NCBI RefSeq assembly: GCF_002209555.1
Contig: NZ_NJIF01000003.1
Span: 806,001-870,000, forward strand
DNA length: 64,000 bases
Direction: 5' to 3'
Origin: Achromobacter insolitus
GTDB taxonomy: Bacteria; Pseudomonadota; Gammaproteobacteria; Burkholderiales; Burkholderiaceae_B
The position numbers were made by a program, and so were the translations under genes. Position 1 is the stretch's first letter; the number at the start of each line of letters is the position of its first letter. Positions 1-10,018 of the stretch are shown in pieces. The notes under the pieces were generated by a model that was not told the DNA's origin, made no database searches, and saw only the letters and a list, made by a program, of their open reading frames with translations.

Positions 1-251
1 GCCTTCTGCATGTCGATCATGACATCGTTGAGGGAAATATCCGGTGCGCCAAGCTCGAAGGCTTTGGCCTGCGCGGTGGCGGCGTTCTGGGCAGCGGTCA
101 CGCGGCGAATGGAACGCTGCAGCTCCGCGGCAAAGCCGTCGGGTTGACCGACCATTTCCCCCGCGGCGAGGTTACCCGTCTCCGCCTTGCTTACTACCGC
201 GCGCATTTGCTGAAGCATGCTTTCGATGCCGGACAAGCCTGATACAGCCAT
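1..251 (-). CDS. fliE: FliE, MS-ring/rod junction protein (partial, 5' part only)
   Basis: Reading the minus strand from the ATG at 251 gives an open frame to the window edge that starts [20 protein letters not shown] and reaches the family's typical ...[16 protein letters not shown] segment. FliE joins the FliF ring to the proximal rod and is an early export substrate. Only about 83 residues are visible; the remaining C-terminal part lies to the left. It is divergent from fliF, the usual arrangement, and fliD/fliS/fliT, which are absent from this window, probably lie further left. The identification rests on the conserved LNDVM region and the position next to fliF. Confidence 0.9.
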   Translation of the reverse strand, partial: MAVSGLSGIESMLQQMRAVVSKAETGNLAAGEMVGQPDGFAAELQRSIRRVTAAQNAATAQAKAFELGAPDISLNDVMIDMQK

Positions 252-581
252 TACCTGATTCCTTACTGATGGGATTACGCCAATGTTGGACACAGCGTAA
301 CTCCAATGCGGCCGGGCCATAGCCGACAAGAACCGCCAAAAAACCCGACATTTCCTTGAATGCGCGGCCCATCTTTCCGCGGGGGCGGACGCCACGCGCT
401 CCTTGTTGGGGACATAGGAGATAAGTAACGCCAAAAACCGGCTGTTTTCAACGATTGGGATGGACGTCTCAGGGGCAATAATCCACGCTCTCCCCAGACC
501 AGAAGCACGTTGCATGTGTAATCTGCCCTACCCAGACATGAAGTCCCATTTCCAGCTCCGCGTGGCCAGCGGGGGCCGCCA
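252..581. promoter_or_regulatory. Divergent fliE/fliF intergenic region
   Basis: This 330-bp gap lies between the divergent starts of fliE and fliF and must carry both promoters. I see no convincing sigma-28 promoter in either direction, which fits FlhDC-dependent class II control, but I cannot place FlhDC sites reliably. Small frames that overlap it look like noise. The fliF start at 582 is preceded by a G-rich stretch (AGCGGGGG) that can act as a ribosome binding site. Confidence 0.5.
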
Positions 582-2243
582 ATGAACCAGCAGGCTACCC
601 TGAGTTCGTCGCTGCTGACGAAATTCCCCGTGCTGGAGAAGGTACGCGCGCTGCCCAAGCCCGTCCTGCTGGGCGCGGCGGCGGCGCTCGTCGCAGTCAT
701 CGTCGCCGTGGCGATGTGGAGCAGCGAACCCAAGTACAAGGTGTTGTTCTCCAATCTGGACGATCGCGACGGCGGCGCCATCGTGGCGGCTCTGGGAACG
801 ATGAACGTCCCCTACCGCTACAACGAGAACGGCACTGCCTTGCTGGTTCCGGCCGACCGCGTCTACGACGCCCGCCTGCAGCTGGCGTCCCAGGGATTGC
901 CGCGCGGCGGCTCCGTCGGCTTCGAGCTGATGGACAACGCACGCTTCGGCGCCAGCCAGTTCACGGAACAGATCAATTACCAGCGCGGCCTGGAAGGTGA
1001 ACTGGCGCGTTCGATCGAAGCCATGCATACCGTGCAGCATGCCCGCGTGCACTTGGCCATGCCGCGCCAGTCGCTGTTCGTGCGCGAACGCCAAGCGCCC
1101 ACCGCGTCGGTGCTGCTCAACATGCACCCGGGCCGCAGCCTGAGCGACGCGCAGGTCTCGGCCATTTCGTGGCTGGTGGCCTCAAGCGTCCCCGAACTCA
1201 CCGCCGAGAACGTCTCCATCGTCGACCAGAACGGCCGTCTGCTGTCGGCGCCGCTCGGTGAAGGTCGCGGCATGGATGCCGACCAGATGCGGTTCGTGCG
1301 CGAAATGGAACAGCGCACCGTTGAACGCATTCTTACGATCCTCAACCCGCTGGTGGGCCCGGGCAACGTGCACGCCCAGGCCAGCGCCGACGTCGACTTC
1401 GCCCGCCGCGAAGAAACGTCCGAGGTCTACCGCCCGAACCAGGAACCTGGCCAGGCCGCGGTGCGCAGCCAGCAGACCAGCGATTCGACCCAGCGCGGCG
1501 TCAATCCCGCCCAAGGCGTGCCCGGCGCGCTGTCCAACCAGGCGCCCGCCAATCCCCAGGCGCCCATCGCCAATCCGCCGCAACCGCAACCGCCCCGTCC
1601 CGGCCAGCCGCAACAGCCGGCCAACACCCAACAGCAGACGGGTACGCAGGCTGTCACCGCCAATCTGAATGAACGCCGCGACGCCACCACCAACTACGAG
1701 GTGGACCGCACGATCAGCCACATCAAGCAACCGGTGGGTAACCTCAAGCGCCTGTCGGTGGCCGTGGTCGTGAACTACATCCGCGACAAGGACGGCGAAC
1801 TGCAACCCCTGCCGCCTGAAGAGCTGAACAAACTGACCAATCTGGTCCGTGAAGCCATGGGTTACTCCGAAACCCGCGGCGATTCGCTGAACCTGGTCAA
1901 CAGTCAGTTCAACGATGGTCCGCCGCCGGTGCCGATGTGGCGCGATCCGGAAATGATCTCGCTGTTCAAGACGATCCTGGCCTGGCTGGTCGGTGGCGTG
2001 CTGGCGCTGTGGCTGTATCGCATGCTGCGCCGCACGGTTGGCGACTACCTCTACCCGCCGGTTGACCCCGAACAGGCTGAAGCCGAACGTCTGGAGGCCG
2101 CACGCGAGGCCCAGGACGCGGCCCGCGCCAAGGAAGTGGATCGCTACCAGGACAACCTGGAACGCGCCCGCACGATGGCCAGCAAGGATCCGCGCGCCGT
2201 CGCCATGGTTCTGCGCACTTGGATGAGCAAAGATGAAAAATGA
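582..2243 (+). CDS. fliF: FliF, flagellar MS-ring protein
   Basis: FliF forms the inner-membrane MS ring on which rod, switch and export gate assemble. The 553-residue product has the family layout: a first membrane helix at about residues 28-47, the ring-building YscJ/FliF region up to about 280, a Pro/Gln-rich low-complexity linker at about 309-355, a second membrane helix at about 459-480, and a charged cytoplasmic tail that binds FliG. Its end overlaps the start of fliG by 11 bp, so the two are translationally coupled as first genes of a fliFGHIJK operon. Length is normal. Confidence 0.97.
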   Translation: MNQQATLSSSLLTKFPVLEKVRALPKPVLLGAAAALVAVIVAVAMWSSEPKYKVLFSNLDDRDGGAIVAALGTMNVPYRYNENGTALLVPADRVYDARLQLASQGLPRGGSVGFELMDNARFGASQFTEQINYQRGLEGELARSIEAMHTVQHARVHLAMPRQSLFVRERQAPTASVLLNMHPGRSLSDAQVSAISWLVASSVPELTAENVSIVDQNGRLLSAPLGEGRGMDADQMRFVREMEQRTVERILTILNPLVGPGNVHAQASADVDFARREETSEVYRPNQEPGQAAVRSQQTSDSTQRGVNPAQGVPGALSNQAPANPQAPIANPPQPQPPRPGQPQQPANTQQQTGTQAVTANLNERRDATTNYEVDRTISHIKQPVGNLKRLSVAVVVNYIRDKDGELQPLPPEELNKLTNLVREAMGYSETRGDSLNLVNSQFNDGPPPVPMWRDPEMISLFKTILAWLVGGVLALWLYRMLRRTVGDYLYPPVDPEQAEAERLEAAREAQDAARAKEVDRYQDNLERARTMASKDPRAVAMVLRTWMSKDEK

Positions 2244-3243
2244 TTCCACTCCGCTGGACGGCATGACGCGCAGCGCCGTCTTGATGATGTCGCTGGGCGA
2301 GGACGCCGCGGCCGAGGTCTTCAAGTACCTCAGCGCGCGTGAAGTCCAGCAGGTAGGCGCCGCCATGGCCAGCCTGAAACAGGTCACGCGCAGCGACGTG
2401 GCCGTGGTACTGGAAGAATTCCGCCAGGAAGCCGACCAGTTCATGGCCGTCACGCTAGGCTCGGACGACTACATCCGCACGGTGCTGACCAAGGCCCTGG
2501 GCAGCGACCGCGCAGCAGGCCTGATCGAAGACATCCTGGAAGCCGGCGAAGGCGGCAGCGGCATCGACGCGCTGAACTGGCTGGATCCGAACACCGTCGC
2601 CGAACTGATCGGCGACGAACATCCGCAGATCATCGCCACCATCCTGGTTCATCTGGAGCGCGACCGCGCTGCCGGCGTGCTGGCGCTCCTGACGGATCGC
2701 CTGCGCAACGACGTAATGCTGCGCATCGCCACCTTCGGCGGCGTGCAGCCTGCGGCGCTGTCCGAACTCACCGAGGTGCTGAATTCGGTCCTGGCCGGCC
2801 AGGGCGCCAAGCGCAGCAAGATGGGCGGCGTGCGCACGGCGGCGGAGATCCTGAACATGATGAACTCCGCCCAGGAAGAGACCGTCGTCGCCAGCCTGCG
2901 CGAACGCGACAACGATCTGGCGCAGAAGATCATCGACGAGATGTTCGTGTTCGACAACCTGCTGGACGTCGAGGATCGCGCCATTCAGCTCATCCTCAAG
3001 GAAATCGACAACGACACGCTCATGGTCGCGCTCAAGGGCGCTCCGGAAGAGCTGCGCGCCAAGTTCCTGCGCAACATGTCCAGCCGTGCCGCCGAAATGC
3101 TGCGCGAAGACCTGGATGCGCAAGGTCCCATCCGCATGTCGAAGGTCGAGACCGAGCAGAAGAAGATCCTGCAGATCGCCCGCCGTCTGGCGGAAAGCGG
3201 CCAGATCGTCCTGGGCAACCAGGGGGACGACACGTATGTCTGA
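2233..3243 (+). CDS. fliG: FliG, rotor switch protein
   Basis: FliG is the switch-complex subunit on the cytoplasmic face of the MS ring; its C-terminal helix meets the MotA stator. The 336-residue product shows the middle-domain EHPQ motif (about residues 126-129) that contacts FliM. It also has the C-terminal charged region KGAPEELRAKFLRNMS...REDLD, with the alternating charges used for torque generation. It overlaps fliF by 11 bp at its start and fliH by 8 bp at its end. Confidence 0.97.
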   Translation: MKNDSTPLDGMTRSAVLMMSLGEDAAAEVFKYLSAREVQQVGAAMASLKQVTRSDVAVVLEEFRQEADQFMAVTLGSDDYIRTVLTKALGSDRAAGLIEDILEAGEGGSGIDALNWLDPNTVAELIGDEHPQIIATILVHLERDRAAGVLALLTDRLRNDVMLRIATFGGVQPAALSELTEVLNSVLAGQGAKRSKMGGVRTAAEILNMMNSAQEETVVASLRERDNDLAQKIIDEMFVFDNLLDVEDRAIQLILKEIDNDTLMVALKGAPEELRAKFLRNMSSRAAEMLREDLDAQGPIRMSKVETEQKKILQIARRLAESGQIVLGNQGDDTYV

Positions 3244-3979
3244 GATGGACAGCGGGGCCACGACGCTCATCTCGCGCAGCGCCGCCTGGCGGCGCTGGCA
3301 GATGCTGTCGTTCGACGAGCCCGCGCCCGTCGAGGTGGAACCCGAGCCCGAACCCGACCCGGGTCCGGACCCCGAGGTGGTCTTGGCCCAGCTGCGTGCG
3401 CAGGCGCTTGCCGAAGGCCGCGAGGAAGGTCACGCGCTGGGCCATGCCGCCGGCCTGGAAGCCGGCCAGCAGGCGGGCTACGAAGCCGGCCTCGCCGCGG
3501 GGCGCGAGCAAGGCTATGCGGAAGGTTTGGCCCAGGCCCGGGAACAGGGCGCGGCGGAAGCACAGCACCTCCATGCGCTGGTCGAGGCTTGCGCCACGTC
3601 GCTCGCGTCGCTCGAGGAAAAAATTGGTCAGGGCCTGCTCACGCTGGCTCTGGACATCGCCCAGCAAGTCGTGCGTACCACCCTCGCCGAACAGCCTGAC
3701 ACGGTAGTCAGCGCCGTGCGCGAAGTCCTGCACATCAATCCGACCGCTGGCGGCCAGATGCGCCTGTGGGCAAATCCCGCGGACATCGAACTCATCCGCC
3801 TGCATCTGGCGGACGAACTCAAGGAAGGCCATTGGCGCGTCCTCGCAGACGAGTCCATCGCACGTGGCGGCTGCCGCGCCGAAACACCTTTCGGTGACAT
3901 CGACGCCACCTTGCAGACACGCTGGCGCCGGGTAGCGGCTTCGCTGGGACGCAACGTCTCCTGGGAGGAGCCGGTGTGA
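3236..3979 (+). CDS. fliH: FliH, regulator of the flagellar export ATPase
   Basis: FliH dimerises, binds FliI and tethers the ATPase to the C ring and export gate. The chosen ATG overlaps fliG by 8 bp; the frame is open upstream but that part is antisense-free shadow of fliG. The 247-residue product has an acidic Glu/Pro segment near 32-47 and then a run of small-xxx-small repeats (GxxxG/AxxxG) at about residues 61-106. That repeat is the hallmark helix-packing element of FliH. A second ATG three codons in (MDSG) is an alternative start. Confidence 0.93.
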   Translation: MSEMDSGATTLISRSAAWRRWQMLSFDEPAPVEVEPEPEPDPGPDPEVVLAQLRAQALAEGREEGHALGHAAGLEAGQQAGYEAGLAAGREQGYAEGLAQAREQGAAEAQHLHALVEACATSLASLEEKIGQGLLTLALDIAQQVVRTTLAEQPDTVVSAVREVLHINPTAGGQMRLWANPADIELIRLHLADELKEGHWRVLADESIARGGCRAETPFGDIDATLQTRWRRVAASLGRNVSWEEPV

Positions 3980-5466
3980 GCGCCAATCCGGCTTCCACCC
4001 TGCTCGGCCAGGCAACCGCAAACGCTGCCGCCGTTCCGGTCATCGACCGTTGGCAGACGCAGTTGCAGATCGGTTCGATCCGCGCGGCGTCCACCGATCC
4101 CTGGTTGGTCAGCGGCAAGATCACCCGCGCAACCGGCCTCGTGCTGCATGCCACCGGCCTGCGCCTGCCCGTGGGCGCTGCGGCCCGCATCGAGATCGCA
4201 CGCGGCCATGATCATTGGGCGGATGCCGAAGTCGTGGGCTTCGACGGCCATACGCTCTATCTGATGCCCCAGGCCGATATCTCAGGCCTGCCGCCCGGCG
4301 CTCGCGTCGTACCTGGCGAACCGCCCGTCCAACGCCAGATTCCGCTGCCGCGCAAAGCCGAATTGAACGGCAACGCCAAACCGCAGCTGGGCCGCCACCT
4401 GCCGGTGGGCAATGCCTTGTTGGGCCGGGTGCTGGATGGCGCCGGACGCCCACTGGACGGATTGGGCCCGCTCACGGGCGCCGAACTCGCTCCCCTGTCC
4501 GCCCAGCCGATCAATCCCCTGTCTCGCGCGCCCATCGATACGGTGCTGGACACGGGCGTGCGCGCCATCAACGGCCTGTTGACCGTCGGCCGCGGCCAGC
4601 GCATGGGCCTGTTCGCCGGTTCCGGCGTGGGCAAGAGCGTGCTGCTGGGCATGATGGCCCGCTATACCAAGGCCGACGTCATCGTCGTCGGCCTCATCGG
4701 CGAACGCGGCCGGGAAGTCAAGGAATTCATAGAGCATAACCTCGGCCCCGAGGGTCTGGGGCGCTCGGTCGTGGTAGCCGCGCCCGCCGACGTCTCCGCG
4801 CTGCTGCGCTTGCAAGGCGCCGCCTACGCGACGCGACTCGCCGAGCACTTCCGCGACCAGGGCCTGGACGTGCTGCTCATCATGGACTCGCTTACCCGCT
4901 ACGCCATGGCGCAACGTGAAATCGCGTTGGCGATCGGCGAGCCACCCGCGACCAAAGGCTATCCGCCATCGGTCTTCGCCAAGCTGCCCACCCTGGTCGA
5001 GCGCGCCGGCATGGGCGCGCCCGGGCCTTCCGGCAAGGCGGGCTCCATCACCGCGTTCTACACCGTGCTGGCCGAAGGCGATGACCAGCAGGATCCCATC
5101 GCCGACTCGGCGCGCGCCATCCTGGACGGCCACGTCGTTCTGTCGCGCCACTTGGCCGAAGCGGGCCATTACCCCGCCATCGACATCGAGGCATCGATCT
5201 CGCGGGCAATGACCTCGCTGATCACGCCGGAACAGTTTGCCGTGGTGCGCCGCTTCAAGCAAAGCCTGTCGCGATACCAGCGCAACCGTGACCTGATCGC
5301 CGTGGGCGCCTACGCAGCGGGCAATGACCCGCAGCTGGACGATGCCATCGCCCGCTATCCGCGCCTGGAAGCCTTCCTGCAACAGGACATCGGCGAGAAC
5401 GTCGGCTATGAAGCCGCCGTCAGCCAGCTGCGCGCCAGTTTTGAATTGAGGGATGCATATGCCTAG
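3976..5466 (+). CDS. fliI: FliI, flagellum-specific export ATPase
   Basis: FliI is the F1-beta-like ATPase that prepares substrates for the flagellar type III exporter. The 496-residue protein has the Walker A motif GSGVGKS at about residues 215-221, the family GERGREV motif at about 242-248 and Walker B LLIMDS at about 300-305. The start is a GTG (GTG AGC GCC) overlapping the fliH stop by 4 bp, an arrangement typical of translational coupling. FliH upstream and FliJ downstream complete the ATPase complex. Confidence 0.97.
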   Translation: MSANPASTLLGQATANAAAVPVIDRWQTQLQIGSIRAASTDPWLVSGKITRATGLVLHATGLRLPVGAAARIEIARGHDHWADAEVVGFDGHTLYLMPQADISGLPPGARVVPGEPPVQRQIPLPRKAELNGNAKPQLGRHLPVGNALLGRVLDGAGRPLDGLGPLTGAELAPLSAQPINPLSRAPIDTVLDTGVRAINGLLTVGRGQRMGLFAGSGVGKSVLLGMMARYTKADVIVVGLIGERGREVKEFIEHNLGPEGLGRSVVVAAPADVSALLRLQGAAYATRLAEHFRDQGLDVLLIMDSLTRYAMAQREIALAIGEPPATKGYPPSVFAKLPTLVERAGMGAPGPSGKAGSITAFYTVLAEGDDQQDPIADSARAILDGHVVLSRHLAEAGHYPAIDIEASISRAMTSLITPEQFAVVRRFKQSLSRYQRNRDLIAVGAYAAGNDPQLDDAIARYPRLEAFLQQDIGENVGYEAAVSQLRASFELRDAYA

Positions 5467-5908
5467 CCAATTGCCGTTGGACATGCTGATCAACCTGGCC
5501 AAGGAGAGCACCGACGAGGCAGCGCGCCTGCTTGGCAGGCTCAGCGCCGAACGCACCAATGCCGAGCGCCAGTTGTCCATGCTGCACGACTACCGCCAGG
5601 ACTACCTGGAACGGCTGCAGCAGGCGATGACTACCGGCATGTCGGCCAGCGACTGCCATAACTACCAGCGCTTCATCAGCACGCTGGACGACGCCATCAG
5701 CCAGCAACAAGGCGTGTTGCGCCAGGCGGACGACAACCTCGCGAAAGGCCGCCTCTACTGGCAACAGGAGAAGCGCAAACTCAACTCCTACGACGCCCTG
5801 GCGCAGCGCGAACTGCGCGCCCAGGCCGTTGTGGAGTCCCGTCGCGAACAGCGCGCCAACGACGAATATTCCGCCCGTCTGGTCCAGCGCCAGACCGGCA
5901 TGCACTAA
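5453..5908 (+). CDS. fliJ: FliJ, export chaperone-escort and ATPase central stalk
   Basis: This product of about 151 residues is highly charged and helical, as expected for the coiled-coil FliJ that inserts in the FliI hexamer and connects it to FlhA. Sequence conservation of FliJ is low, so the call rests on size, coiled-coil composition ([18 protein letters not shown]) and its place between fliI and fliK. The first ATG at 5453 overlaps fliI by 14 bp; a second in-frame ATG at 5459 is equally plausible. Confidence 0.9.
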   Translation: MHMPSQLPLDMLINLAKESTDEAARLLGRLSAERTNAERQLSMLHDYRQDYLERLQQAMTTGMSASDCHNYQRFISTLDDAISQQQGVLRQADDNLAKGRLYWQQEKRKLNSYDALAQRELRAQAVVESRREQRANDEYSARLVQRQTGMH

Positions 5909-5932
5909 GCAATACCTCACAGGAAGCCCCAG

Positions 5933-7306
5933 ATGAACGCTCCCCTGCCCTTGCCTTCGATCGCGCCCGCGGCGCCGTCGTCGATCACCGATGCGCTCGG
6001 CGCCAAGTCCTCATCCGCGAGCAAGAAAGGCCCCGCCTTCTCCGACGTGCTGGCCCAACAACGTCCTGCGCAGCAGCGCCCCGGCCCGGCCGCCGACTCG
6101 AGGCCGGCCAAGAACGGCGCCAAGACGCCTGCCGGCGGCAAGAATGCCGGCGAGCCCGCCGCCCGCGCCGAAGGCGCTGCGGCAAACGGCATCGACGAGG
6201 CCGTGAAAAGCGCCGCACAAGCAGAAGCCGGCGCCCTGGCTGTCGCAGCCGCGCAGCCCAATGCCGCCTTGCCGCAGCAAGCCCTGGAAATTGCCGCCCA
6301 GGCCGCCGAACAGGTTCAGATAGCGCGTGGCAACGCCGCGGCTGCCGCAGCCGCGATGAGCAGCGGAGCCGCTGTCCTGACCACCGCACTGAACGCTGCG
6401 GACCTTGCTCCCGCAGCCTCCGGTGCGCAGACAGCAGGAGCCGGCGCCGTGACCGCGCCACAGGCCGAAGCAGCCGCTGCGCTTGCTGCCCGCGACGCGG
6501 AAATTGCCGTGCCGGTCATTACCGCGGCTGCCAAGCCTGGCAACACCGCGCCCGCACAAGCGCCGGCTCAGGCCCCCGCTGCCCCTGCCAAGACCGCAAC
6601 GCCGCGCCTCACCGCCGAAGCCGCACTTCCCCGCCCCGCACACGATGCGCGGGCAGAATCGGGCCAGCCCGCCTTGCCTGAGCATGCCGACGAGGCGACC
6701 GCCCACGCCCTGACCAACGCCGAACAACAATTCCAGGCGCAGCAACATGGCGGCTCCGTCCAAGACAATCTGGCCCAGGCGCTGGCCGCTGCCGGCCAGC
6801 GCGCGGTCTCCGTTCCCGCGGCAAACCAGGCTGCCATCGCCGCGCCTGTCGTGCCGGTGGTTCTGCAGGTCGCCACCCCTGTTGGCGGAACGCATTGGGG
6901 TACCGAACTCGGTCAGCAGGTCGTAATGATGAGCCACGGCGCGCGTCAAGGCATGCAAACCGCCGAACTGCGCCTGGACCCGCCAGACCTGGGCCCGTTG
7001 CGAGTCAGCCTGAATCTCTCGGACGGCGTGGCCAGCGCCTCCTTTGTGTCCGCCCACGCCTCGGTACGCCAGGCGATTGAAACCGCGATCCCGCAGCTGC
7101 AACAGGCGCTGGCCCAGGCCGGCATTTCCCTGGGCCAGACCAGTGTGGGCGAGCAGGCCGCCCAGCAGGAATTCGCACAACAGCATGGCGGCGGATCGCA
7201 GCGCCATGCCGGCGGAGGTCAGGCAGGCGCCGACAACGTCGCCGAAGCACCCGCCACCGTGGCGGTTGCGCGCAACGCCAATGCACTGGTGGACACCTTC
7301 GCCTGA
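5933..7306 (+). CDS. fliK: FliK, hook-length control protein
   Basis: FliK measures hook length and switches export specificity through FlhB. The 457-residue product has a long Ala/Pro-rich, poorly conserved N-terminal ruler region (about 1-300). Its compact C-terminal domain carries the family motif LRLDPPDLGPLRV followed by helical VRQAIETAIPQLQQAL. The composition is extreme (Ala above 25% by eye) but usual for high-GC betaproteobacterial FliK. It is the last gene of the fliFGHIJK group; a 170-bp gap follows. Confidence 0.93.
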   Translation: MNAPLPLPSIAPAAPSSITDALGAKSSSASKKGPAFSDVLAQQRPAQQRPGPAADSRPAKNGAKTPAGGKNAGEPAARAEGAAANGIDEAVKSAAQAEAGALAVAAAQPNAALPQQALEIAAQAAEQVQIARGNAAAAAAAMSSGAAVLTTALNAADLAPAASGAQTAGAGAVTAPQAEAAAALAARDAEIAVPVITAAAKPGNTAPAQAPAQAPAAPAKTATPRLTAEAALPRPAHDARAESGQPALPEHADEATAHALTNAEQQFQAQQHGGSVQDNLAQALAAAGQRAVSVPAANQAAIAAPVVPVVLQVATPVGGTHWGTELGQQVVMMSHGARQGMQTAELRLDPPDLGPLRVSLNLSDGVASASFVSAHASVRQAIETAIPQLQQALAQAGISLGQTSVGEQAAQQEFAQQHGGGSQRHAGGGQAGADNVAEAPATVAVARNANALVDTFA

Positions 7307-7476
7307 CAAACATGCGCATTGTCCGCGGCCACGGCTGCGGGCGGTGCAGCAATAGCTTGAGATACGCGGCTTTCGCCCTGTTTTTCGCCTCCAAGCGGGG
7401 GCGGCATTTGGGGCAGAATGCTTTCATCCACTAAGAACCCGTTTTCATCAGCGGCAAAACACGCATCGACACCGAG
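7307..7476 (+). promoter_or_regulatory. fliK-fliL spacer, probable internal promoter region
   Basis: This 170-bp non-coding gap separates the tightly packed fliFGHIJK and fliLMNOPQR blocks, both on the plus strand. A separate promoter for fliL onward is likely from the gap, but I see no consensus sigma-28 or sigma-70 hexamers that I would call. There is no clear terminator hairpin with a T-run after fliK. Confidence 0.35.
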
Positions 7477-8109
7477 ATGGCGACTTCCAAACCTTCACCC
7501 ATGCCTGCGCGCGCAGCCTCCAACCGCTCCGGCATGGGCCGCATTCTTCGTCCCTTGCTGGCGATCCTGGTCCTGCTCATCGTTGCCGCGGCCAGCGCCG
7601 GCGCAACCTGGTTCATTACCCAACGCATGCAGCCGCAGCAAGGCGGCGCGCCCGTGCAACTCGGCGTCGGCCAAGTACCGCCCGGCCAAGCGGGCCAGCC
7701 TGGGGTGCCTGGACAACCCGACCAGGCGGGACAAGGCCCTCAAGCAACTCCCACCACATTCGTCGCGCCTCCTGCTGGCCCGGTAGCCGTGCCTGCCCCC
7801 ATCTTCGTACCGATCGAGCCCTTTACCGTCACTTTGCAGAACCCGGATACCGAGCGGATCATGCACGTGGGCCTGACGCTGCGCGTCAGCGACGAGCAAA
7901 CCCGCACGCGTCTTGAAAAGTACATGCCTGAAGTGCGCAGCCGGATCCTGATGGTTCTGTCTTCGCAGTCGCCTACCGGCGTGCAGACGCAACAGGGCAA
8001 GACCGAAATGGCCGCCGCCATCAAGCAGGCCGTCAATCGCCCGTTCGCGCCCCTGCCGGACGGCCAGTATGTCACCGACGTACTGTACACGGCGTTCGTG
8101 GTGCAATAA
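7477..8109 (+). CDS. fliL: FliL, basal-body/stator-associated membrane protein
   Basis: FliL is a single-pass inner-membrane protein that rings the stator and supports motor torque. The 210-residue product has one membrane helix at about residues 22-43, a Gln/Gly/Pro-rich periplasmic linker at about 46-90 and the conserved stomatin-like periplasmic domain (PFTVTLQNPD...RIMHVGLTLRV). An in-frame ATG at 7501 is an alternative start. The gene ends 2 bp before fliM. Confidence 0.93.
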   Translation: MATSKPSPMPARAASNRSGMGRILRPLLAILVLLIVAAASAGATWFITQRMQPQQGGAPVQLGVGQVPPGQAGQPGVPGQPDQAGQGPQATPTTFVAPPAGPVAVPAPIFVPIEPFTVTLQNPDTERIMHVGLTLRVSDEQTRTRLEKYMPEVRSRILMVLSSQSPTGVQTQQGKTEMAAAIKQAVNRPFAPLPDGQYVTDVLYTAFVVQ

Positions 8110-8111
8110 GC

Positions 8112-9119
8112 ATGGCCTACGAGGCATTTCTTTCGCAGGACGAGGTTGATGCGCTGTTGGCGGGCGTCACCGGCGAAAGCGACAGCAAAGCAGCAGCCGC
8201 GGACCAGAACGCCGGCGCCCGCGCCTACGACCTGAGTTCTCCGGACCGGGTCGTGCGGCGCCGCATGCAGACGCTGGAGCTGATCAACGAGCGTTTCGCG
8301 CGCCACATGCGCAACGTGCTCTTGAATTTCATGCGCCGCAGCGCCGACATCACGGTGGGCTCGATCAAGATCCAGAAGTACGCGGACTTCGAACGCAACC
8401 TGCCGGTGCCGAGCAATCTGAACATGATTCAGATGAAGCCCTTGCGCGGCACGGCCCTCTTCACCTATGACCCGAACCTGGTGTTCCTGGTCATCGACAG
8501 CCTGTTCGGTGGCGATGGCCGTTACCATACGCGCGTCGAGGGCCGCGACTTCACCACGACCGAGCAGCGCATCATCCGGCGCCTGCTGAATCTGACCCTG
8601 GAAAGCTACGGCAAATCCTGGGACCCCGTCTATCCGATCGAATTCGAGTACGTGCGCTCGGAGATGCACACCAAGTTCGCCAGTATCACCGGCAACAATG
8701 AAGTAGTGGTCGTCACCTCCTTCCACATCGAGTTCGGCGCGACCGGCGGCGACCTGAATATCTGCCTGCCCTACTCCATGATCGAGCCGGTGCGCGACCT
8801 GCTGACGCGTCCGCTGCAAGAGACCACGCTTGAAGAGGTGGACCAGCGCTGGGCGCAGCAGCTCTCCCGCCAGGTCCGCAGCGCCGACATCGACGTGGTT
8901 GCGGAGTTTGCCCGCATTCCTTCTTCCATCCGCGAGCTGATGCGCCTGAAGGTGGGCGACGTCCTGCCCGTGACCGTACCCGAAACCATAATTGCCAGTG
9001 TGGACGGCGTGCCGCTGATGGAGTGCGGCTACGGCGTCTTCAACGGCCAGTACGCCCTGCGCGTACAGAACATGTTTACCCACGATACAGAATCCAACGA
9101 GGCCTCTGACCATGACTGA
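8112..9119 (+). CDS. fliM: FliM, switch protein and CheY-P receptor
   Basis: FliM binds phosphorylated CheY and sets the direction of rotation. The 335-residue product begins with the CheY-P docking peptide LSQDEVDALL (about residues 6-15). The CheC-like middle domain includes FGGDGRYHTRV, and a C-terminal SpoA domain binds FliN. Length and N-terminal motif are standard, so the receptors and CheY encoded at 40-48 kb have a normal target. The stop overlaps the fliN start by 8 bp. Confidence 0.97.
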   Translation: MAYEAFLSQDEVDALLAGVTGESDSKAAAADQNAGARAYDLSSPDRVVRRRMQTLELINERFARHMRNVLLNFMRRSADITVGSIKIQKYADFERNLPVPSNLNMIQMKPLRGTALFTYDPNLVFLVIDSLFGGDGRYHTRVEGRDFTTTEQRIIRRLLNLTLESYGKSWDPVYPIEFEYVRSEMHTKFASITGNNEVVVVTSFHIEFGATGGDLNICLPYSMIEPVRDLLTRPLQETTLEEVDQRWAQQLSRQVRSADIDVVAEFARIPSSIRELMRLKVGDVLPVTVPETIIASVDGVPLMECGYGVFNGQYALRVQNMFTHDTESNEASDHD

Positions 9120-9657
9120 CAAGAACGAGCCTGGTACCGGCTCGTCCCCGGCCGACGACTGGGCCGACGCGCTCGCCGAACAATCCCGCGCCAATCCGCC
9201 CACCCAGGCCGATGGCCTGAAACCCCAGGATGACTGGGCCGCCGCCATGGCTGAGCAGACAGCCGCGGCCGCTCCCGCCGCCGAGCCCGCCGCTCCCGCG
9301 CCAGCGCCTGCCCCATCCGCCGCCCCCGCCGCCCAACCTGCGGCCCAGTCCGTGTTCAAGCCCCTGGCTGGCACGGCAGGCGGAGCCGGCGCCGACATCG
9401 ACCTGATCATGGACGTGCCCGTCCAGTTGACGGTTGAACTGGGCCGCACCCGCCTGACCATCAAGAACCTGCTCCAGCTGGGCCAAGGTTCCGTGGTCGA
9501 ACTCGACGGTCTGGCGGGTGAGCCGATGGACATTTTCGTCAACGGCTACCTGATCGCGCAGGGCGAGGTCGTGGTCGTGGAAGACAAGTATGGCATCCGT
9601 CTGACGGACATCATCACGCCTTCCGAGCGGATCAACCGCTTGAACAACCGCCGCTGA
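9112..9657 (+). CDS. fliN: FliN, C-ring switch protein
   Basis: FliN forms the base of the C ring and docks FliH. The 181-residue product has a variable N-terminal half rich in Ala and Pro, with two DDWA-type repeats at about residues 13-16 and 42-45. The conserved SpoA domain occupies about the last 80 residues (MDVPVQLTVELGRT...SERINRLN). The N-terminal extension makes it longer than the 137-residue enterobacterial FliN, as is common in betaproteobacteria. It overlaps fliM by 8 bp. Confidence 0.96.
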   Translation: MTDKNEPGTGSSPADDWADALAEQSRANPPTQADGLKPQDDWAAAMAEQTAAAAPAAEPAAPAPAPAPSAAPAAQPAAQSVFKPLAGTAGGAGADIDLIMDVPVQLTVELGRTRLTIKNLLQLGQGSVVELDGLAGEPMDIFVNGYLIAQGEVVVVEDKYGIRLTDIITPSERINRLNNRR

Positions 9658-9667
9658 TGCAAGCGCC

Positions 9668-9991
9668 ATGAACGAGTCCGCCCTACTGCGCGTCATCGTT
9701 GGCCTGGTCCTGGTCCTGGCTGCCATTCTGGCCGCGGCCTGGCTGGCTCGCCGCGCGGGGCTGACGCAACGCGGCGGCGGTCATCTGCTGCGGCAGGTGG
9801 CCAGCCTGCCTATTGGCCCGCGCCAGAGCATCGTCGTGGTGGAAGTCGAAAACACCTGGCTGGTGGTGGGCGTCAGCCCGAACCAGCTCAACACTCTGCA
9901 TACCCTGCCCGCCGGCCAACTGCCGGAGGCTTCGACCTTGCCCGCCGCCGCCTTCGCGGCCAAGCTGGGCCAGGCGCTCAAGCGCCGCTAG
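9668..9991 (+). CDS. fliO: FliO, export-gate assembly protein
   Basis: FliO is a small bitopic membrane protein that helps FliP assemble in the export gate. The 107-residue product has an N-terminal membrane helix at about residues 7-26 (LRVIVGLVLVLAAILAAAWL) and a cytoplasmic domain with the family pattern LPIGPRQSIVVVEVENTWLVVGVS. The call is supported by its position between fliN and fliP; FliO is poorly conserved in sequence. Confidence 0.92.
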   Translation: MNESALLRVIVGLVLVLAAILAAAWLARRAGLTQRGGGHLLRQVASLPIGPRQSIVVVEVENTWLVVGVSPNQLNTLHTLPAGQLPEASTLPAAAFAAKLGQALKRR

Positions 9992-10018
9992 CGGCGCAGC
10001 GCCCTCCAAGCGACACCC